Positions 18,801 to 27,979 of a stretch of 64,000 nt of DNA are shown in pieces (the stretch's first letter is position 1; each line of letters starts with the position of its first letter). The notes under the pieces were generated by a model. It was not told where the DNA came from, did no database searches, and saw nothing but the letters and a program-made list of their open reading frames with translations. The stretch comes from BJGV01 sp964196335 (GTDB taxonomy: Bacteria > Pseudomonadota > Gammaproteobacteria > Burkholderiales > Nitrosomonadaceae): the NCBI GenBank assembly GCA_965238155.1, contig OZ250175.1, positions 992,001-1,056,000 of the forward strand, in the 5' to 3' direction. Made by a program: the position numbers and the translations under genes.

Positions 18801-19363
18801 AGTCTCAGAGCGGTGAGATGTTTGAAATTGGTTTTAATCTCTATAGCACCCTGTTAGATACTGCCATAAAATCTTTAAAGGAAGGGAGCGAGCCAGATAT
18901 GCAGAACCCATTGGGTGTTACTACTGAAATAAATTTACATGCGCCTTCATTGCTTCCGGATCATTACTGTAATGACATACATGAGCGCCTTGTATTATAT
19001 AAGCGTATGGCAAATTGTGAGAGTAGTGATCAGTTAGATGACATGTATCAGGAGCTTGTTGACCGTTTTGGTCTTTTCCCTGATCCGGTCAGAACATTAC
19101 TGGAGTGCCATCGATTGCGTATTGCAGCAAGACCTTTAGGAATATCACGCATAGATGCTACTGCTGAAAGTATATTAGTACAATTTGTTGCTAACCCTAA
19201 GGTTGATGCAGAAAGAATTATTAGGCTTGTTCATACTAATGACGAATACAGATTTTCTGGTCCTGACTGTCTGAGAATTAAAGTACAAATCGAGAATATT
19301 CCTGATCGGGTGGTAAAGATAAATAATTTAATTAAGGAGTTAGGTGGATCAAAAATCCATTAA
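15890..19363 (+). CDS. mfd: Transcription-repair coupling factor Mfd
   Basis: A full-length 1157-residue Mfd. It shows the UvrB-like N-terminal module (LPDWETLPYD, YSVRGGLIDLFP), the RNA-polymerase-interaction domain (IGEPVVHEQHGIGRYSGL), the RecG-like translocase with Walker A GDVGFGKT (residues 634-641) and DEEH (739-742), TATPIPRTL, and helicase motif VI QLRGRVGRS. Mfd pushes stalled RNA polymerase off damaged DNA and recruits UvrA. No key motif is missing. Confidence 0.97.
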   Translation: MQFKFISPKPGSITHYSYFDGSGDACILAKIAQQEKPIVIITSSALEAQRLLEEMPFFTPDLKVHLLPDWETLPYDNLSPHHDLISERLATLYQVMNSSCDVLIVPVTTALYRMSPREYLAAYTFFIKCGEIFDLELFLRQMTLAGYTHVTQVLSPGEYSVRGGLIDLFPMGSSLPYRVDRMDKEIETIRTFDVDTQRSIYPVDEIRLLPAREFPFNEDGRACFRGNFRERFEGDPSKCRIYKDVGKGIAPAGIEYYLPLFFEQTATLFDYLPESALLCLHHDIHSEIESFWSDTLSRYKLLRGDASRPLIPPDNLFLTAEEFFINLKPYSRIKIQPELKESQSGTQDFTSCLPPIQIDRRAANPVEKLATFVDKFTSSGKRVLLLAESLGRRELIADHLKQYDLFPEICNDYMQFLESTESFMLCVSPLHNGFVLDEEAFAFITESELYAIHLYKRRERDSRNVASVTDTMLRDLSEIKIGEPVVHEQHGIGRYSGLVNMDLGNSNHIQLSEFLLLEYDSGDKLYVPVSQLHLISRYSGAAPEAAPLHKLGSSQWDKAKRKAIKQVRDTAAELLNLYAQRANRVGYKFGISQHDYEAFAEGFGFEETPDQASAINAVIKDLNSNKPMDRLICGDVGFGKTEVALRAAFIAASNGKQVAVLVPTTLLAEQHFQNFSDRFGLIADQWPVVIAEMSRFRSAKEQAKVIEGLAEGRVDIVIGTHKLIQKNVKFKNLGLVIIDEEHRFGVRQKDQFKNLRSEVDVLTLTATPIPRTLSMSLEGLRDFSVITTAPQRRLAIKTFVNHFSKGIIREACLREIKRGGQIYYLHNSVETIQSAYNSLTRLLPEVSIKIAHGQMRERDLEHVMRNFYRQQFNMLICTTIIETGIDIPSANTIIIDRADKFGLAQLHQLRGRVGRSHHQAYAYLLVPEEEALGTRAKKRIDAIQTMEGLGVGYYLAMHDLEIRGAGEVLGESQSGEMFEIGFNLYSTLLDTAIKSLKEGSEPDMQNPLGVTTEINLHAPSLLPDHYCNDIHERLVLYKRMANCESSDQLDDMYQELVDRFGLFPDPVRTLLECHRLRIAARPLGISRIDATAESILVQFVANPKVDAERIIRLVHTNDEYRFSGPDCLRIKVQIENIPDRVVKINNLIKELGGSKIH

Positions 19364-19438
19364 ACTCGATTATTTTAGGGCTATTCAGTGAAATATAAAG
19401 TTAAAAAATAACATATTAATTCTGAAAGGACATAAAGT

Positions 19439-20269
19439 ATGGATTTAATTATCCAGGGAGTTGAGATTGAAACAAGTGATCTGAGGGAGCTCGCAAAACT
19501 TTCCGGTGCTAGTCAGATTGAACGCATAACCGGGAGTGCATTTCGTCTTGTTGATGCTAATCAGCAGGAATGTATATCATCATTTTGTTTGGATGCAGAG
19601 CTCGATTTTGCATTTGTAAATCAAATAGAAGATCTTAATAATTTTCGTCTGGTAGCAATGGATATGGATTCCACCCTTGTTGGCATTGAATCTATAGATG
19701 AGATTGCTGATATGCATGGTGTCAGGAAACAAGTAGCTGAACTTACAGAAAAAGCAATGTATGGTGAGATTGATTTTTCTGAAGGCCTTATTCAGCGTGC
19801 AGCACTACTTAAAGGGTTGGATCATAGTGTTTTACAGAGAGTTTACGACGAAAGATTGATATTAAATCCTGGTGCCGAAAAAATGTTAAAGCAGATGAAA
19901 ATTGCGGGCATCAAAACAATTCTTATTTCGGGTGGATTTACTTTTTTCACTGACAAATTAAAAGATAGATTAGGATTGGACTATGCTTTCGCCAATACGC
20001 TTGAGATTGTAAATGGCAGGCTAACCGGTGGACTGGTAGGTGAGATCATTGGAGCGAAGGGAAAAGGCCAAATATTTAAGAAAATTTGCAACGAACTAGG
20101 TTTTAGGAAGAAAAATTTAATAGCTATCGGTGATGGTGCTAATGACCTGCCGATGTTTGCAGAAGCAGAAATAAGTATAGCCTATCACGCTAAGCCGATT
20201 GTTCAGGAAAATGCGACATATGCAATTAACCACGTTGGCTTGGATGGGATTATCAATATATTCCAATAA
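19439..20269 (+). CDS. serB: Phosphoserine phosphatase SerB
   Basis: A 276-residue HAD-family phosphatase. The nucleophile motif DMDSTL has Asp75 and Asp77, followed by GIESIDEIAD; the other motifs are ILISGGFTFF (motif II Ser) and GDGANDLPM (motif IV). It catalyses the last step of serine synthesis. The first ~70 residues form a short N-terminal extension, as in many proteobacterial SerB. An AAAGGA ribosome-binding site precedes the ATG. It is convergent with the RND pump gene, with only 13 bp between. Confidence 0.94.
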   Translation: MDLIIQGVEIETSDLRELAKLSGASQIERITGSAFRLVDANQQECISSFCLDAELDFAFVNQIEDLNNFRLVAMDMDSTLVGIESIDEIADMHGVRKQVAELTEKAMYGEIDFSEGLIQRAALLKGLDHSVLQRVYDERLILNPGAEKMLKQMKIAGIKTILISGGFTFFTDKLKDRLGLDYAFANTLEIVNGRLTGGLVGEIIGAKGKGQIFKKICNELGFRKKNLIAIGDGANDLPMFAEAEISIAYHAKPIVQENATYAINHVGLDGIINIFQ

Positions 20270-20282
20270 ATGACGGAAAGAA

Positions 20283-23200
20283 TTATTTAACAGGTCCGCT
20301 ACCGGAGAATCGGTCCAGATAAAGATAAATTACTGGTGTAATAAAGAGTGTAATAATTTGTGAAAAAAGGAGTCCACCAACTACAGCAAGTCCCAACGGT
20401 TGCCTGAGTTCAGCGCCTGCACCTAAACCCAGCGCAATAGGCATTGCACCCATCAGGGCAGCTAATGTTGTCATCATGATTGGTCTGAAGCGCAATAAAC
20501 AGGCAGTCCGAATTGCCTCGTATGGTTGCATATTGCTGTTACGCTGTGCATCAAGAGCAAAGTCAATCATCATGATTGCATTTTTCTTGACTATACCTAT
20601 TAGCATTAATATACCAATCATAGCAATTATTGAAAGCTCCATATTAAATAACCACAGCATTGCCAATGCGCCAACTGCTGCTGAAGGCAGACCGGAAAGA
20701 ATTGTGATTGGGTGGATATAACTTTCATATAACACTCCGAGCAACACATAGATTACTAAAAGTGCAGCTACAATTAAAATTACCTGACTGGTCTGCGAAG
20801 ACTGGAATGCTGCTGCATCTCCGGCATAATTTGTAAGTATACCTGCCGGTATATTAAGTTCATTTTTAAACAGCTCTATTTGATTGGTGGCATCACCTAA
20901 TGAGGCACCAGATACAAGGTTAAATGAGATTGTTTGTGCCTCAAGCTGTCCGGCATGGTTGATTGAGATTGGTCCTGCTTCACGTTCTACGGATGCAACG
21001 GTTGATAATGGAACTATTGTATTATTTTTGCTGCGAACAAATATCTTACCAAGATTACCTTCATCGACACGATGATCATCTGCAACCTGCATGATAACCT
21101 GATAACTATTACTTGATGTGTAAATTGTAGATACCTGACGCTCACCGAAAGCACTATATAATGCCGAACGGATATCAGCAATTTCCACACCTAGCAGGTT
21201 AGCTTTATCACGGTTGATATTCATACGAGCCTGCAAACCTTTTAATTGTGCATCACTGGTTACATCACGAAACACATCTTTTTTCTTCATCATGAGTGAC
21301 ATGATTCTTGTAGCTGCTACATTTAAATTTTCAGTGTGTACACTACGCATAACGTATTGATATCGACTTTTGCTAGAACGGCCTCCTAATCTAAGGTTCT
21401 GGATAGGATTAAAAAAGACTTTAATGCCTGGTATAACATGAACCTCATTACGCAGATCCTCCAGTATTTTCTTCATAGGCAGACGGTCACCTGGTGGTTT
21501 AAGCTGCATATACAGGGTTGCGTTGAAGCTATCATCGGCATATGCAACAAGGGTGTCGACGGCCGGATTGGAGCGTATTATATGGCTGGTTTGTTGCAAT
21601 AATTTAGTCATAGCAGGAAAAGATATATCTTCAACAGTCTCTACAGAGATCCTGACTCTTCCAATATCTTCTTCAGGGAAAAAACCTTTCGGTAGAACGA
21701 TAAATAATGCACCTGTAGCAACAAATGTACCAATTGCCACACCAAGAGTTATCTTTTTATGGAACAAAGCCCAATCGAGTGTATGCTCATATAGGGATAA
21801 TATTTTATTAAATCCTTTTGTGAACCATCCGGTTAACTTCATACTTTGTTTTTCCGAATCGTGCTGATCCAGATAGCGGCTAGCCATCATCGGGATCAGA
21901 GTAAGTGACACTATAGCTGACATCAGTACCGCGACTCCTACCACTGCAGCAAACTCATGGAAGAGCAATCCAATTACACCAGGCATAAAGAAAATAGGGA
22001 TAAATACAGCTACCAGCGAAAATGAAATTGAAATGATAGTGAAGCTTACCTCCTTAGATCCTTCTAGTGCAGCCTGTAACGGAGGCTCCCCTTTATCAAT
22101 ATGGCGAACGATATTCTCAAGCACCACGATAGAATCGTCCACTACCAGGCCAACCGCAAGGGTAATAGCGAGTAATGAAATATTATCCAGGCTGTAACCA
22201 AAAACATGCATTAAGGCAACTGTACCTAATAATGAAATTGGTATTGAAAGCGCCGGGATAATGGTGGCTGTAGATTTACGCAGGAACAAGAAAATTACCA
22301 GTACAACTAAAGCAATAGTAATTATCAGTGTGAATTGTGCATCGTGAATAGCATTCCTAATTGAAGTTGAGTAGTCACCGGTTATTTTTAGTTGAACTGA
22401 TTGTGGCATTTGTGCAATAAGCCCTGGTAGTACTGACTTAATGGCATTAACAGTTTCAACAGTGTTACCTCCTGGCTGGCGCTTCACAGCTAGTGTGATA
22501 GATCGTTCACCATTGGTCCAGCTGGCTGTCTTGACAGATTCCACGCTATCCATAACCTTTGCTACATCAGAAAGTCTGACCGGCCCACCAGTCGGAGATA
22601 TAGCCACAACTATATTTGCAAAGGCATCGGCATTATTAAGCTGTCGGTTTGCCTGAATAGTGAGTGACTGACGCGGTCCATCTAGCGTGCCGATTGGTGA
22701 GTTAGGGTTTGCATTGCTTAATGCTGCAGCAATATCATCGATACTCAAATTACGTGCAGCTAATGCATTAGGGTCTACCTGTACGCGAACAGCATATTTC
22801 TTTTGTCCATAGATTCCAATTTGTGCGACACCAGGAAGATTTGAAAGAGTGGGAGAAATAAAATCTTCGGCAAAGTCATTCAGTTTTGAAAGTGACATTG
22901 AAGGCGATGATAAGGCAAGATATAGAATAGATGACTCAGCCGGATTAATCTTACGATAGGAAGGTGGGGAGGTCATTTCGACTGGCAGTTTTCTTTGCGC
23001 GCGTAATAAAGCTGCCTGCACATCAATAGAAGCACTATCAATATCTCGATTTTGTTCAAACTCTAGCGTAATCGAGGTGTTGCCCAAAGTGCTTGTTGAA
23101 CTAATCACTGCAAGTCCAGAGATGATAGAGAACTCTCGCTCCAGTTTTGTGGCCACCGATGAGGCCATGATTTCAGGACTGGCGCCTGGAAGTGACGCTC

Positions 23201-23342
23201 TGACAGAAATAGTAGGGGAATCGTAACTTGGTAACGCAGAAATAGGTAAGTTACTGTAAGCAATAATTCCGGCAATTATGGCTGAGGCTGATAACAGCAC
23301 CGTCATAACCGGACGACGAATACATAGCTCTGAGAGGTTCAT
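20283..23342 (-). CDS. RND multidrug efflux transporter (HAE1, MdtB/MdtC-like)
   Basis: A 1019-residue inner-membrane pump of normal HAE1 length. It opens with the family N-terminus LCIRRPVMTVLL, has two large periplasmic loops, and shows the central-helix Asp pair of the proton relay in AVGLVVDDSIVVLENI. Resemblance is highest to MdtB/MdtC-type pumps, judged by motifs only. It lies 10 bp after its adaptor gene in one operon. There is no outer-membrane factor gene beside it, so it probably uses a TolC-like protein encoded elsewhere. Substrates cannot be predicted. Confidence 0.93.
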   Translation of the reverse strand: MNLSELCIRRPVMTVLLSASAIIAGIIAYSNLPISALPSYDSPTISVRASLPGASPEIMASSVATKLEREFSIISGLAVISSTSTLGNTSITLEFEQNRDIDSASIDVQAALLRAQRKLPVEMTSPPSYRKINPAESSILYLALSSPSMSLSKLNDFAEDFISPTLSNLPGVAQIGIYGQKKYAVRVQVDPNALAARNLSIDDIAAALSNANPNSPIGTLDGPRQSLTIQANRQLNNADAFANIVVAISPTGGPVRLSDVAKVMDSVESVKTASWTNGERSITLAVKRQPGGNTVETVNAIKSVLPGLIAQMPQSVQLKITGDYSTSIRNAIHDAQFTLIITIALVVLVIFLFLRKSTATIIPALSIPISLLGTVALMHVFGYSLDNISLLAITLAVGLVVDDSIVVLENIVRHIDKGEPPLQAALEGSKEVSFTIISISFSLVAVFIPIFFMPGVIGLLFHEFAAVVGVAVLMSAIVSLTLIPMMASRYLDQHDSEKQSMKLTGWFTKGFNKILSLYEHTLDWALFHKKITLGVAIGTFVATGALFIVLPKGFFPEEDIGRVRISVETVEDISFPAMTKLLQQTSHIIRSNPAVDTLVAYADDSFNATLYMQLKPPGDRLPMKKILEDLRNEVHVIPGIKVFFNPIQNLRLGGRSSKSRYQYVMRSVHTENLNVAATRIMSLMMKKKDVFRDVTSDAQLKGLQARMNINRDKANLLGVEIADIRSALYSAFGERQVSTIYTSSNSYQVIMQVADDHRVDEGNLGKIFVRSKNNTIVPLSTVASVEREAGPISINHAGQLEAQTISFNLVSGASLGDATNQIELFKNELNIPAGILTNYAGDAAAFQSSQTSQVILIVAALLVIYVLLGVLYESYIHPITILSGLPSAAVGALAMLWLFNMELSIIAMIGILMLIGIVKKNAIMMIDFALDAQRNSNMQPYEAIRTACLLRFRPIMMTTLAALMGAMPIALGLGAGAELRQPLGLAVVGGLLFSQIITLFITPVIYLYLDRFSGSGPVK

Positions 23343-23352
23343 TATTTTTCTA

Positions 23353-24624
23353 CTAACCTGCCGTTTTATCAGTGGTGTAGTTATCTGTAGAACTATTTAT
23401 TACATTATTACCAGAACCGGTCCTACTTCCTGATGATTGTATTTCTATCACGGTGCTACCTGGTCTTAGATTCTGGGCGCCTTCCACAACAACTCGTGTA
23501 CCCGCCATGGTACCTTCTACTACTGCGAATCCGTCCTGAACTAAACGTACAGTGATCGTCTGGGATTCCACTTTACTGTCCTTACCGATCACATAAAGAA
23601 ATTTATTCTCGGGTCCGGTTTGTACTGCTTGTATAGGAACTGTAAATGCGTCAATAAGTATTTCCGGCGCCAGCATCACTGTAACAAACATACCTGGCCA
23701 GAGTTTTCTGTCTTGGTTGAGAAATTCTGCTTTAACCAGAATACTTCCACTTTGCACATCTACCGTATTGTCGACAAATATTAATCGTCCTTCTATTAAT
23801 GCTTCTCCGGCAATGCCCAGCCTTGCACTGACAGTTATATCGCCTTTAGCAAGTGCCTGTTGCAGTATTACCAGTTTACGTTCAGGTAATGTGAATTTGA
23901 TATTAATCGGATTAATTTGTGCGATACTTACTAAGACAGCACTACGAGGTTGTATCACGCTTCCAGGAATAGCTATATTAGGCTGCACCAGGCTACCGGT
24001 ATGTACCGGAATCGATCCGGTACGTCCAGAAATAGGTGCAGTAATTATGGTAAAGCCATGCGCCACACGATTTGCCTGTACGGCAGCTTTGTCAAAATCA
24101 AGTTGACCTTTCAGGCTGTCGACCTGGTTCTGGGCTGTATCAAGAGCAGCCTGTGAAATAAATTTCTGCTCAAATAATTTTTGCTGGCGTTTCAGATTGC
24201 GTACTGCATTTGCTGAATCCGCATTAGATTTAGCGAGTTGTGCTTCTGCTTTACTTAGATTGGCGTTCTCTGTACGTGCGTCAAGTGTGAATAGTTTGTC
24301 ACCCTTACGAACAAATTGTCCTTCTCTGATATGTACAGTTTTAACTATGGCACTAATCTGCGGACGGACCTCCACTGTTTTCTGAGAAGTAACTGTACCA
24401 TTAGCTGAAAGCTTTATCGGAACATCATGTTTTATAACTACTGCACTTACAATTTGAATCTTTTTTTGCTCTGTAGGTTTTGTACCGGCTGCTGTTTCCT
24501 GGTTGTACCAGACCGAGGTAGTGACAATTATTACAATAACTAAAAAGCAGAACATTATGATCCATATATTCTGCTTTGCATGTGTAGTAATTTTCGTTTG
24601 GGGAGTAGTATCCATAGATTCCAT
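23353..24624 (-). CDS. RND efflux periplasmic adaptor (membrane-fusion protein)
   Basis: A 423-residue AcrA/MdtA-like adaptor. It has an N-terminal membrane anchor (residues ~20-41), a lipoyl half-motif VEVRPQISAIVKTVHIREGQ, a coiled-coil hairpin (TENANLSKAEAQLAKS ... KQRKLFEQKFIS-like region) and the second lipoyl half GFTIITAPISGRTGSI, then beta-barrel and membrane-proximal domains. A second in-frame ATG at 24615 is an equally good start. The tail beyond residue ~385 is Ser/Thr/Asn-rich and low in complexity. It is the first gene of the two-gene pump operon. Confidence 0.92.
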   Translation of the reverse strand: MESMDTTPQTKITTHAKQNIWIIMFCFLVIVIIVTTSVWYNQETAAGTKPTEQKKIQIVSAVVIKHDVPIKLSANGTVTSQKTVEVRPQISAIVKTVHIREGQFVRKGDKLFTLDARTENANLSKAEAQLAKSNADSANAVRNLKRQQKLFEQKFISQAALDTAQNQVDSLKGQLDFDKAAVQANRVAHGFTIITAPISGRTGSIPVHTGSLVQPNIAIPGSVIQPRSAVLVSIAQINPINIKFTLPERKLVILQQALAKGDITVSARLGIAGEALIEGRLIFVDNTVDVQSGSILVKAEFLNQDRKLWPGMFVTVMLAPEILIDAFTVPIQAVQTGPENKFLYVIGKDSKVESQTITVRLVQDGFAVVEGTMAGTRVVVEGAQNLRPGSTVIEIQSSGSRTGSGNNVINSSTDNYTTDKTAG

Positions 24625-25236
24625 GTCTTTTTCTGCTTGGATTACTTTACTTTAAATGAATATATTGTTCAGAACGTTTAAAGAATATAACTGAGATTTG
24701 AGAAAATTGCGGGGTTCAGTTAGATCAAAAGTTAAAATCATAAAACTTAATCAATTTGTACAGGTGTGATCAAGCGCAGGCATCAGAGATAAAAGTTCTG
24801 ATCTACAGGAGACAATATATTCATTATCAGTCTGTATTCTAGCATTCATTGAAAGTCGATATTACTGTTCTGATTATTTGTTGCAGGATCGGATTTAATT
24901 GTTTTATTGAATATATCTGTTGGCTACAGGGGTTGAGAAAGACTTTATAAGAACTTGAATTATTGGCTCCTGGTATTGTCCAATTTATATAGTAATTTGA
25001 TAAAAATACAATATATCTTTGAACGATTTTTTCTTTATCTAAGTTATGTTCTATAAGTATGTTAAATTGTGATATATTTAGGGGGGGGGTGCGACAATTT
25101 GTCGCACCATACAAACCACCTGAATTAGCCATTTCCTGCCTTAAAATAAGAATAAAGACATAAATGCTATAAATGTTGGTTAGCTAAAATAATACAAAAA
25201 AGAGTAAAAATTAATTACTGTTAAGGAGACAATATC
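24625..25236. other. Intergenic region between efflux operon and smbP
   Basis: About 610 AT-rich bases between divergent genes. It must contain promoters for the efflux operon (minus) and smbP (plus). A strong AAGGAG ribosome-binding site (25223-25228) precedes the smbP ATG. The main feature is a run of nine G followed by a perfect 21-bp palindrome (listed separately). A 97-codon open frame on the minus strand (24839-25132) has no recognisable content. Confidence 0.5.
25088..25108. promoter_or_regulatory. Perfect 21-bp palindrome next to a G9 run
   Basis: Arms GGTGCGACAA and TTGTCGCACC are exact inverse complements around a single central T at 25098. It is preceded by nine consecutive G (25081-25089, overlapping the left arm). 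It lies ~130 bp before the SmbP start. As DNA it resembles a dimeric regulator operator; as RNA it could fold with a small AATTT loop, but no T-run follows on either strand, so a terminator is unlikely. It could also be the remains of a dispersed repeat. Confidence 0.5.
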
Positions 25237-25578
25237 ATGAAATCAATATCCTCTACTTTTGCAATAGCTTTTTTAGCACTTTTCATAAGTACTCAGGCAA
25301 ATGCAGGGCATCATACGGCAGAGGCGTTGGAACATGCTGGAATGGCGCAGGCACATGGAGAAGACGGTCATGCAAAGGTTTTGGTTAAGCATGCTACGGT
25401 AGCACTTAAGCACGCAAAAGAAGCTGAAAAAGTGCATGCAGATGCGCACAAACATATGACAGAAGGTGTGAAACATTTAGAAGAAGCGATTAAGCACGGA
25501 AATAAAGGACATGCTAAAGAGGCAGCAAAGCATATTCAGGAAGCCAACGTACATATTCGTCAGTCTATTCGACCATAA
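25237..25578 (+). CDS. smbP: Small periplasmic metal-binding protein, SmbP-like
   Basis: A 113-residue precursor with a signal peptide (cleavage after QANA, residue 23) and a 90-residue mature part holding 15 histidines. The mature chain is an amphipathic helical series of HA-K-x-A-x-x-H type units (VLVKHATVALKHAKEAEKVH, KHLEEAIKHGNKGHAKEAAKH). This is the composition and repeat style of SmbP, the copper-binding four-helix-bundle protein of Nitrosomonas europaea. It probably buffers Cu(II) and other divalent metals in the periplasm. It is a single gene, with a strong AAGGAG site. It is the best taxonomic clue in the window. Confidence 0.88.
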   Translation: MKSISSTFAIAFLALFISTQANAGHHTAEALEHAGMAQAHGEDGHAKVLVKHATVALKHAKEAEKVHADAHKHMTEGVKHLEEAIKHGNKGHAKEAAKHIQEANVHIRQSIRP

Positions 25579-25662
25579 GAAAAAGTCGATTCATAAAAAA
25601 TTTGAGTAGGTAGTGTGGGTGTGGGTAATAGTAGTAAAAGGTAAGTAAATGCTTTCTAACTA

Positions 25663-26919
25663 CTAATTGTGATTGGTTTCATGTTGTACATTTTCTACTA
25701 CCTTCTGGACCACCAGACTACCTACCATATCTCCTTCAACATTGACTGATGTACGGAAGGCATCAAGTAGCCGGTCAATGGGAAGAAGAATAGCAATAGC
25801 TTCAACTGGCAGACCTACAGATTGTAGAACCATAAGCATAGTTACCATTCCTGCGCTTGGGATTCCAGGTGCTCCCATAGCTGCAAGCATGGCTGTGAAG
25901 AACACAATCATTTGCTGTATGAGATTGAGATCAACTCCCACCAGATTTGCAATGAATAATGCAGCCGCAGCTTCATATAATGCCGTGCCATCCATATTTA
26001 CTGTAGCGCCAAGAGGGAGAACAAAACCTGCAATATCACGTTTGACATGAAGGTTTTGTTCAGCACACTGTAAAGTAACTGGTAAGGTAGCTGCGCTTGA
26101 GCTGGTAGCAAAAGCTGTTATAAGTGCTTCTCGGGCTCCCAGCCAGAATTTGATTGGTGTCATACCAGTGACCAGGTAAAGAATCATAGGTAGCACTATT
26201 AGGGCATGTAGTAAGATCGTACCTATTACCAGGCTGATGAATTTGATTAGTATCATTAGCAAAGACAAGTCTTGTGTCACTACCAGCTTTATCAACAGAG
26301 CCATGATACAAAGTGGCGCCAGTTTCATAATCCAGCCTACTAACATCAGAACCAACTCTAATAATTCCTGTAGGATTAAACGGATATTTTGAAAGCGTTC
26401 ACCTCCTATCACTAAAGCAATACCCATTAGTAGTGCAAAGATCACTACTGCGAGTATGTTACCCTGAGCCAGTGCTGCAACAGGATTTAGAAACAGTGAG
26501 TGCAGGAACTGAGTGAAGAATTCAGGGAGTGTCATTTCATTTGCCTGAAAATTTTGTATGGCATTCTGGAACATGGGTAATTGCAGTCCTTCCCCGGGTT
26601 GGAATAGATTGGCGGCCGTTAGTCCCAAAATAATTGCGACCGTTGCAGTCAAGAAGAAATATCCCAACGTTGTTGTCCAAACACGGTGTATCTCCTGATG
26701 TGCACGTAAATTAGCTACTCCTACTACAATAGAAGTGAATACCAACGGAATCATGACCATTTTCAACAAATCGACGAACAGCATTCCGAGTAATTCAGCG
26801 ATATATAGACTAACTTGTGATGTCGCAGACTCTTTATCCAGCATCGAGAGTGCCACCCCTAACAGAATGCCAGCTAGCGAACCGATAAGAATTTGCGAAT
26901 TAAGAGAAATCTTTTTCAC
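25663..26919 (-). CDS. Dicarboxylate/amino-acid:cation symporter (DAACS family)
   Basis: A 418-residue polytopic protein of the glutamate/dicarboxylate symporter family. The re-entrant loop SSSAATLP, the unwound helix NMDGTALYEAAAALFIA, the second loop GAPGIPSAG and the substrate-site helix RLLDAFRTSVNVEGD are all visible. The Arg in DAFRT is the position that selects acidic amino acids or C4-dicarboxylates. Whether glutamate/aspartate or succinate-type acids are carried cannot be decided. It is a single gene, convergent with smbP. Confidence 0.92.
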   Translation of the reverse strand: MKKISLNSQILIGSLAGILLGVALSMLDKESATSQVSLYIAELLGMLFVDLLKMVMIPLVFTSIVVGVANLRAHQEIHRVWTTTLGYFFLTATVAIILGLTAANLFQPGEGLQLPMFQNAIQNFQANEMTLPEFFTQFLHSLFLNPVAALAQGNILAVVIFALLMGIALVIGGERFQNIRLILQELLELVLMLVGWIMKLAPLCIMALLIKLVVTQDLSLLMILIKFISLVIGTILLHALIVLPMILYLVTGMTPIKFWLGAREALITAFATSSSAATLPVTLQCAEQNLHVKRDIAGFVLPLGATVNMDGTALYEAAAALFIANLVGVDLNLIQQMIVFFTAMLAAMGAPGIPSAGMVTMLMVLQSVGLPVEAIAILLPIDRLLDAFRTSVNVEGDMVGSLVVQKVVENVQHETNHN

Positions 26920-27233
26920 TTATTAATTCCAATATTTGAGTATGGCTCTCGATAGAATACACAGGTTTAAACTACGTTAATACTCGGCTCACTTGAATAA
27001 GTGAATTAATAGATTACATAAGAGCCACATGAAATTATATATGTGGGGTAGTTTTGAATAATAGCGCCAGATTTATCAGTCAATAAAAACGAATTACAGT
27101 TTATTGAATGATAAGGATGAATATTAAGCATACATTTTAAGATTTAAATATAGTTTTCTGGTTTTATACCATATCAGCTGGGCAATATAATTATTACTGA
27201 TCATGGGCCTATGGATGATCAACCATATTCAGA
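26920..27233. other. Intergenic region upstream of the symporter
   Basis: About 314 AT-rich bases between the symporter start and the TIR gene stop, both on the minus strand. It should hold the symporter promoter. I saw no convincing open frame, hairpin with T-run, or repeat here. Confidence 0.4.
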
Positions 27234-27626
27234 TTATTTTTGTAGTCTGTTTAGAAATGTCATGATGTTAGGTAAGGTCCAGTCCAGAAAATCTTTATCA
27301 TCAATAACAGAAGGGAGTTCCTTTGCTAGTTTCTCAGATCCTCCTTGCAGTAAAAGAACTGGCACCCTGTCATCATAGGCACATTCTATCTCCCACCTTT
27401 GGCCGTCTGCTCTTAAAATATGATTTGTAATCAGGGCAATTACACCGTCACATTCTGTGACCTTTGATCGGCATCCTTCCTTCCAGGACGGATCCCAGGA
27501 CGCCTTTGTGGCCAAATATTCCAGCGAGTAAGGTGTATTCTCATTATTCACCTGCTCTATGAGGGTGTTACGCAGGTCGGTATCTTTTAGCGCGTAGCTG
27601 ATAAATATTTTATTAGTTGAGGGCAT
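27234..27626 (-). CDS. Stand-alone TIR-like domain protein
   Basis: A 130-residue protein consisting of one TIR/DUF1863-like domain: strand A KIFISYALKD near residues 6-15, a central ECDGVIALIT strand (58-67), and RWEIECA (77-83) with Glu79 at the likely catalytic position, then VPVLLLQ. It carries no membrane segment or fused domain. Bacterial TIR domains often cleave NAD+ or make cyclic ADP-ribose signals, as ThsB does in Thoeris defence. No ThsA-like effector is next to it. A good AAGGA ribosome-binding site supports expression. The divergent neighbour is a Nudix hydrolase of the ADP-ribose pyrophosphatase type. Confidence 0.8.
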   Translation of the reverse strand: MPSTNKIFISYALKDTDLRNTLIEQVNNENTPYSLEYLATKASWDPSWKEGCRSKVTECDGVIALITNHILRADGQRWEIECAYDDRVPVLLLQGGSEKLAKELPSVIDDKDFLDWTLPNIMTFLNRLQK

Positions 27627-27979
27627 ACTATTTTCCTTAGAGAAGAAAGTTTTATTTCGGAAGACTATATTTTAAGTGTGATTAGTTATATTGGAAAGGG
27701 GGGAGTGTAATTTCATTTTAACTAACGTCAGCACTAATATTCTCATTCATAATACGCCTGAAAGCAGAAATTTGATCTTATGATAAATTACGGGAATAGC
27801 TATTGAGAAATTGTGTATTGTAATATGCATGAGTAACACATAATTAGTTTGTGTCATTACAGTTCAACTTCTCAGTATGTATAGATTAATTATTTTTCTA
27901 TGAACTGTGTTACTAAATATAATATGTAATTAATGCCTGATAAAATAAAGAACTTATTTCAATTAATAACAAAGATTTT
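27627..27979. other. Divergent promoter region between TIR and Nudix genes
   Basis: About 353 AT-rich bases. A TATAAT at 27918-27923 could be the -10 box for the plus-strand Nudix gene, but no convincing -35 is at standard distance. No small gene or structured RNA was recognised. Confidence 0.4.

Noticed and set aside
24839..25132. 97-codon open frame on the minus strand with a plausible ribosome-binding site
   Set aside because: No domain, signal or helix pattern; it runs through the palindrome and G9 tract and an AT-rich promoter region. Kept as intergenic.
27234..27626. Complete Thoeris defence system
   Set aside because: Only the TIR-like gene is present; no ThsA or other effector gene within several kilobases.
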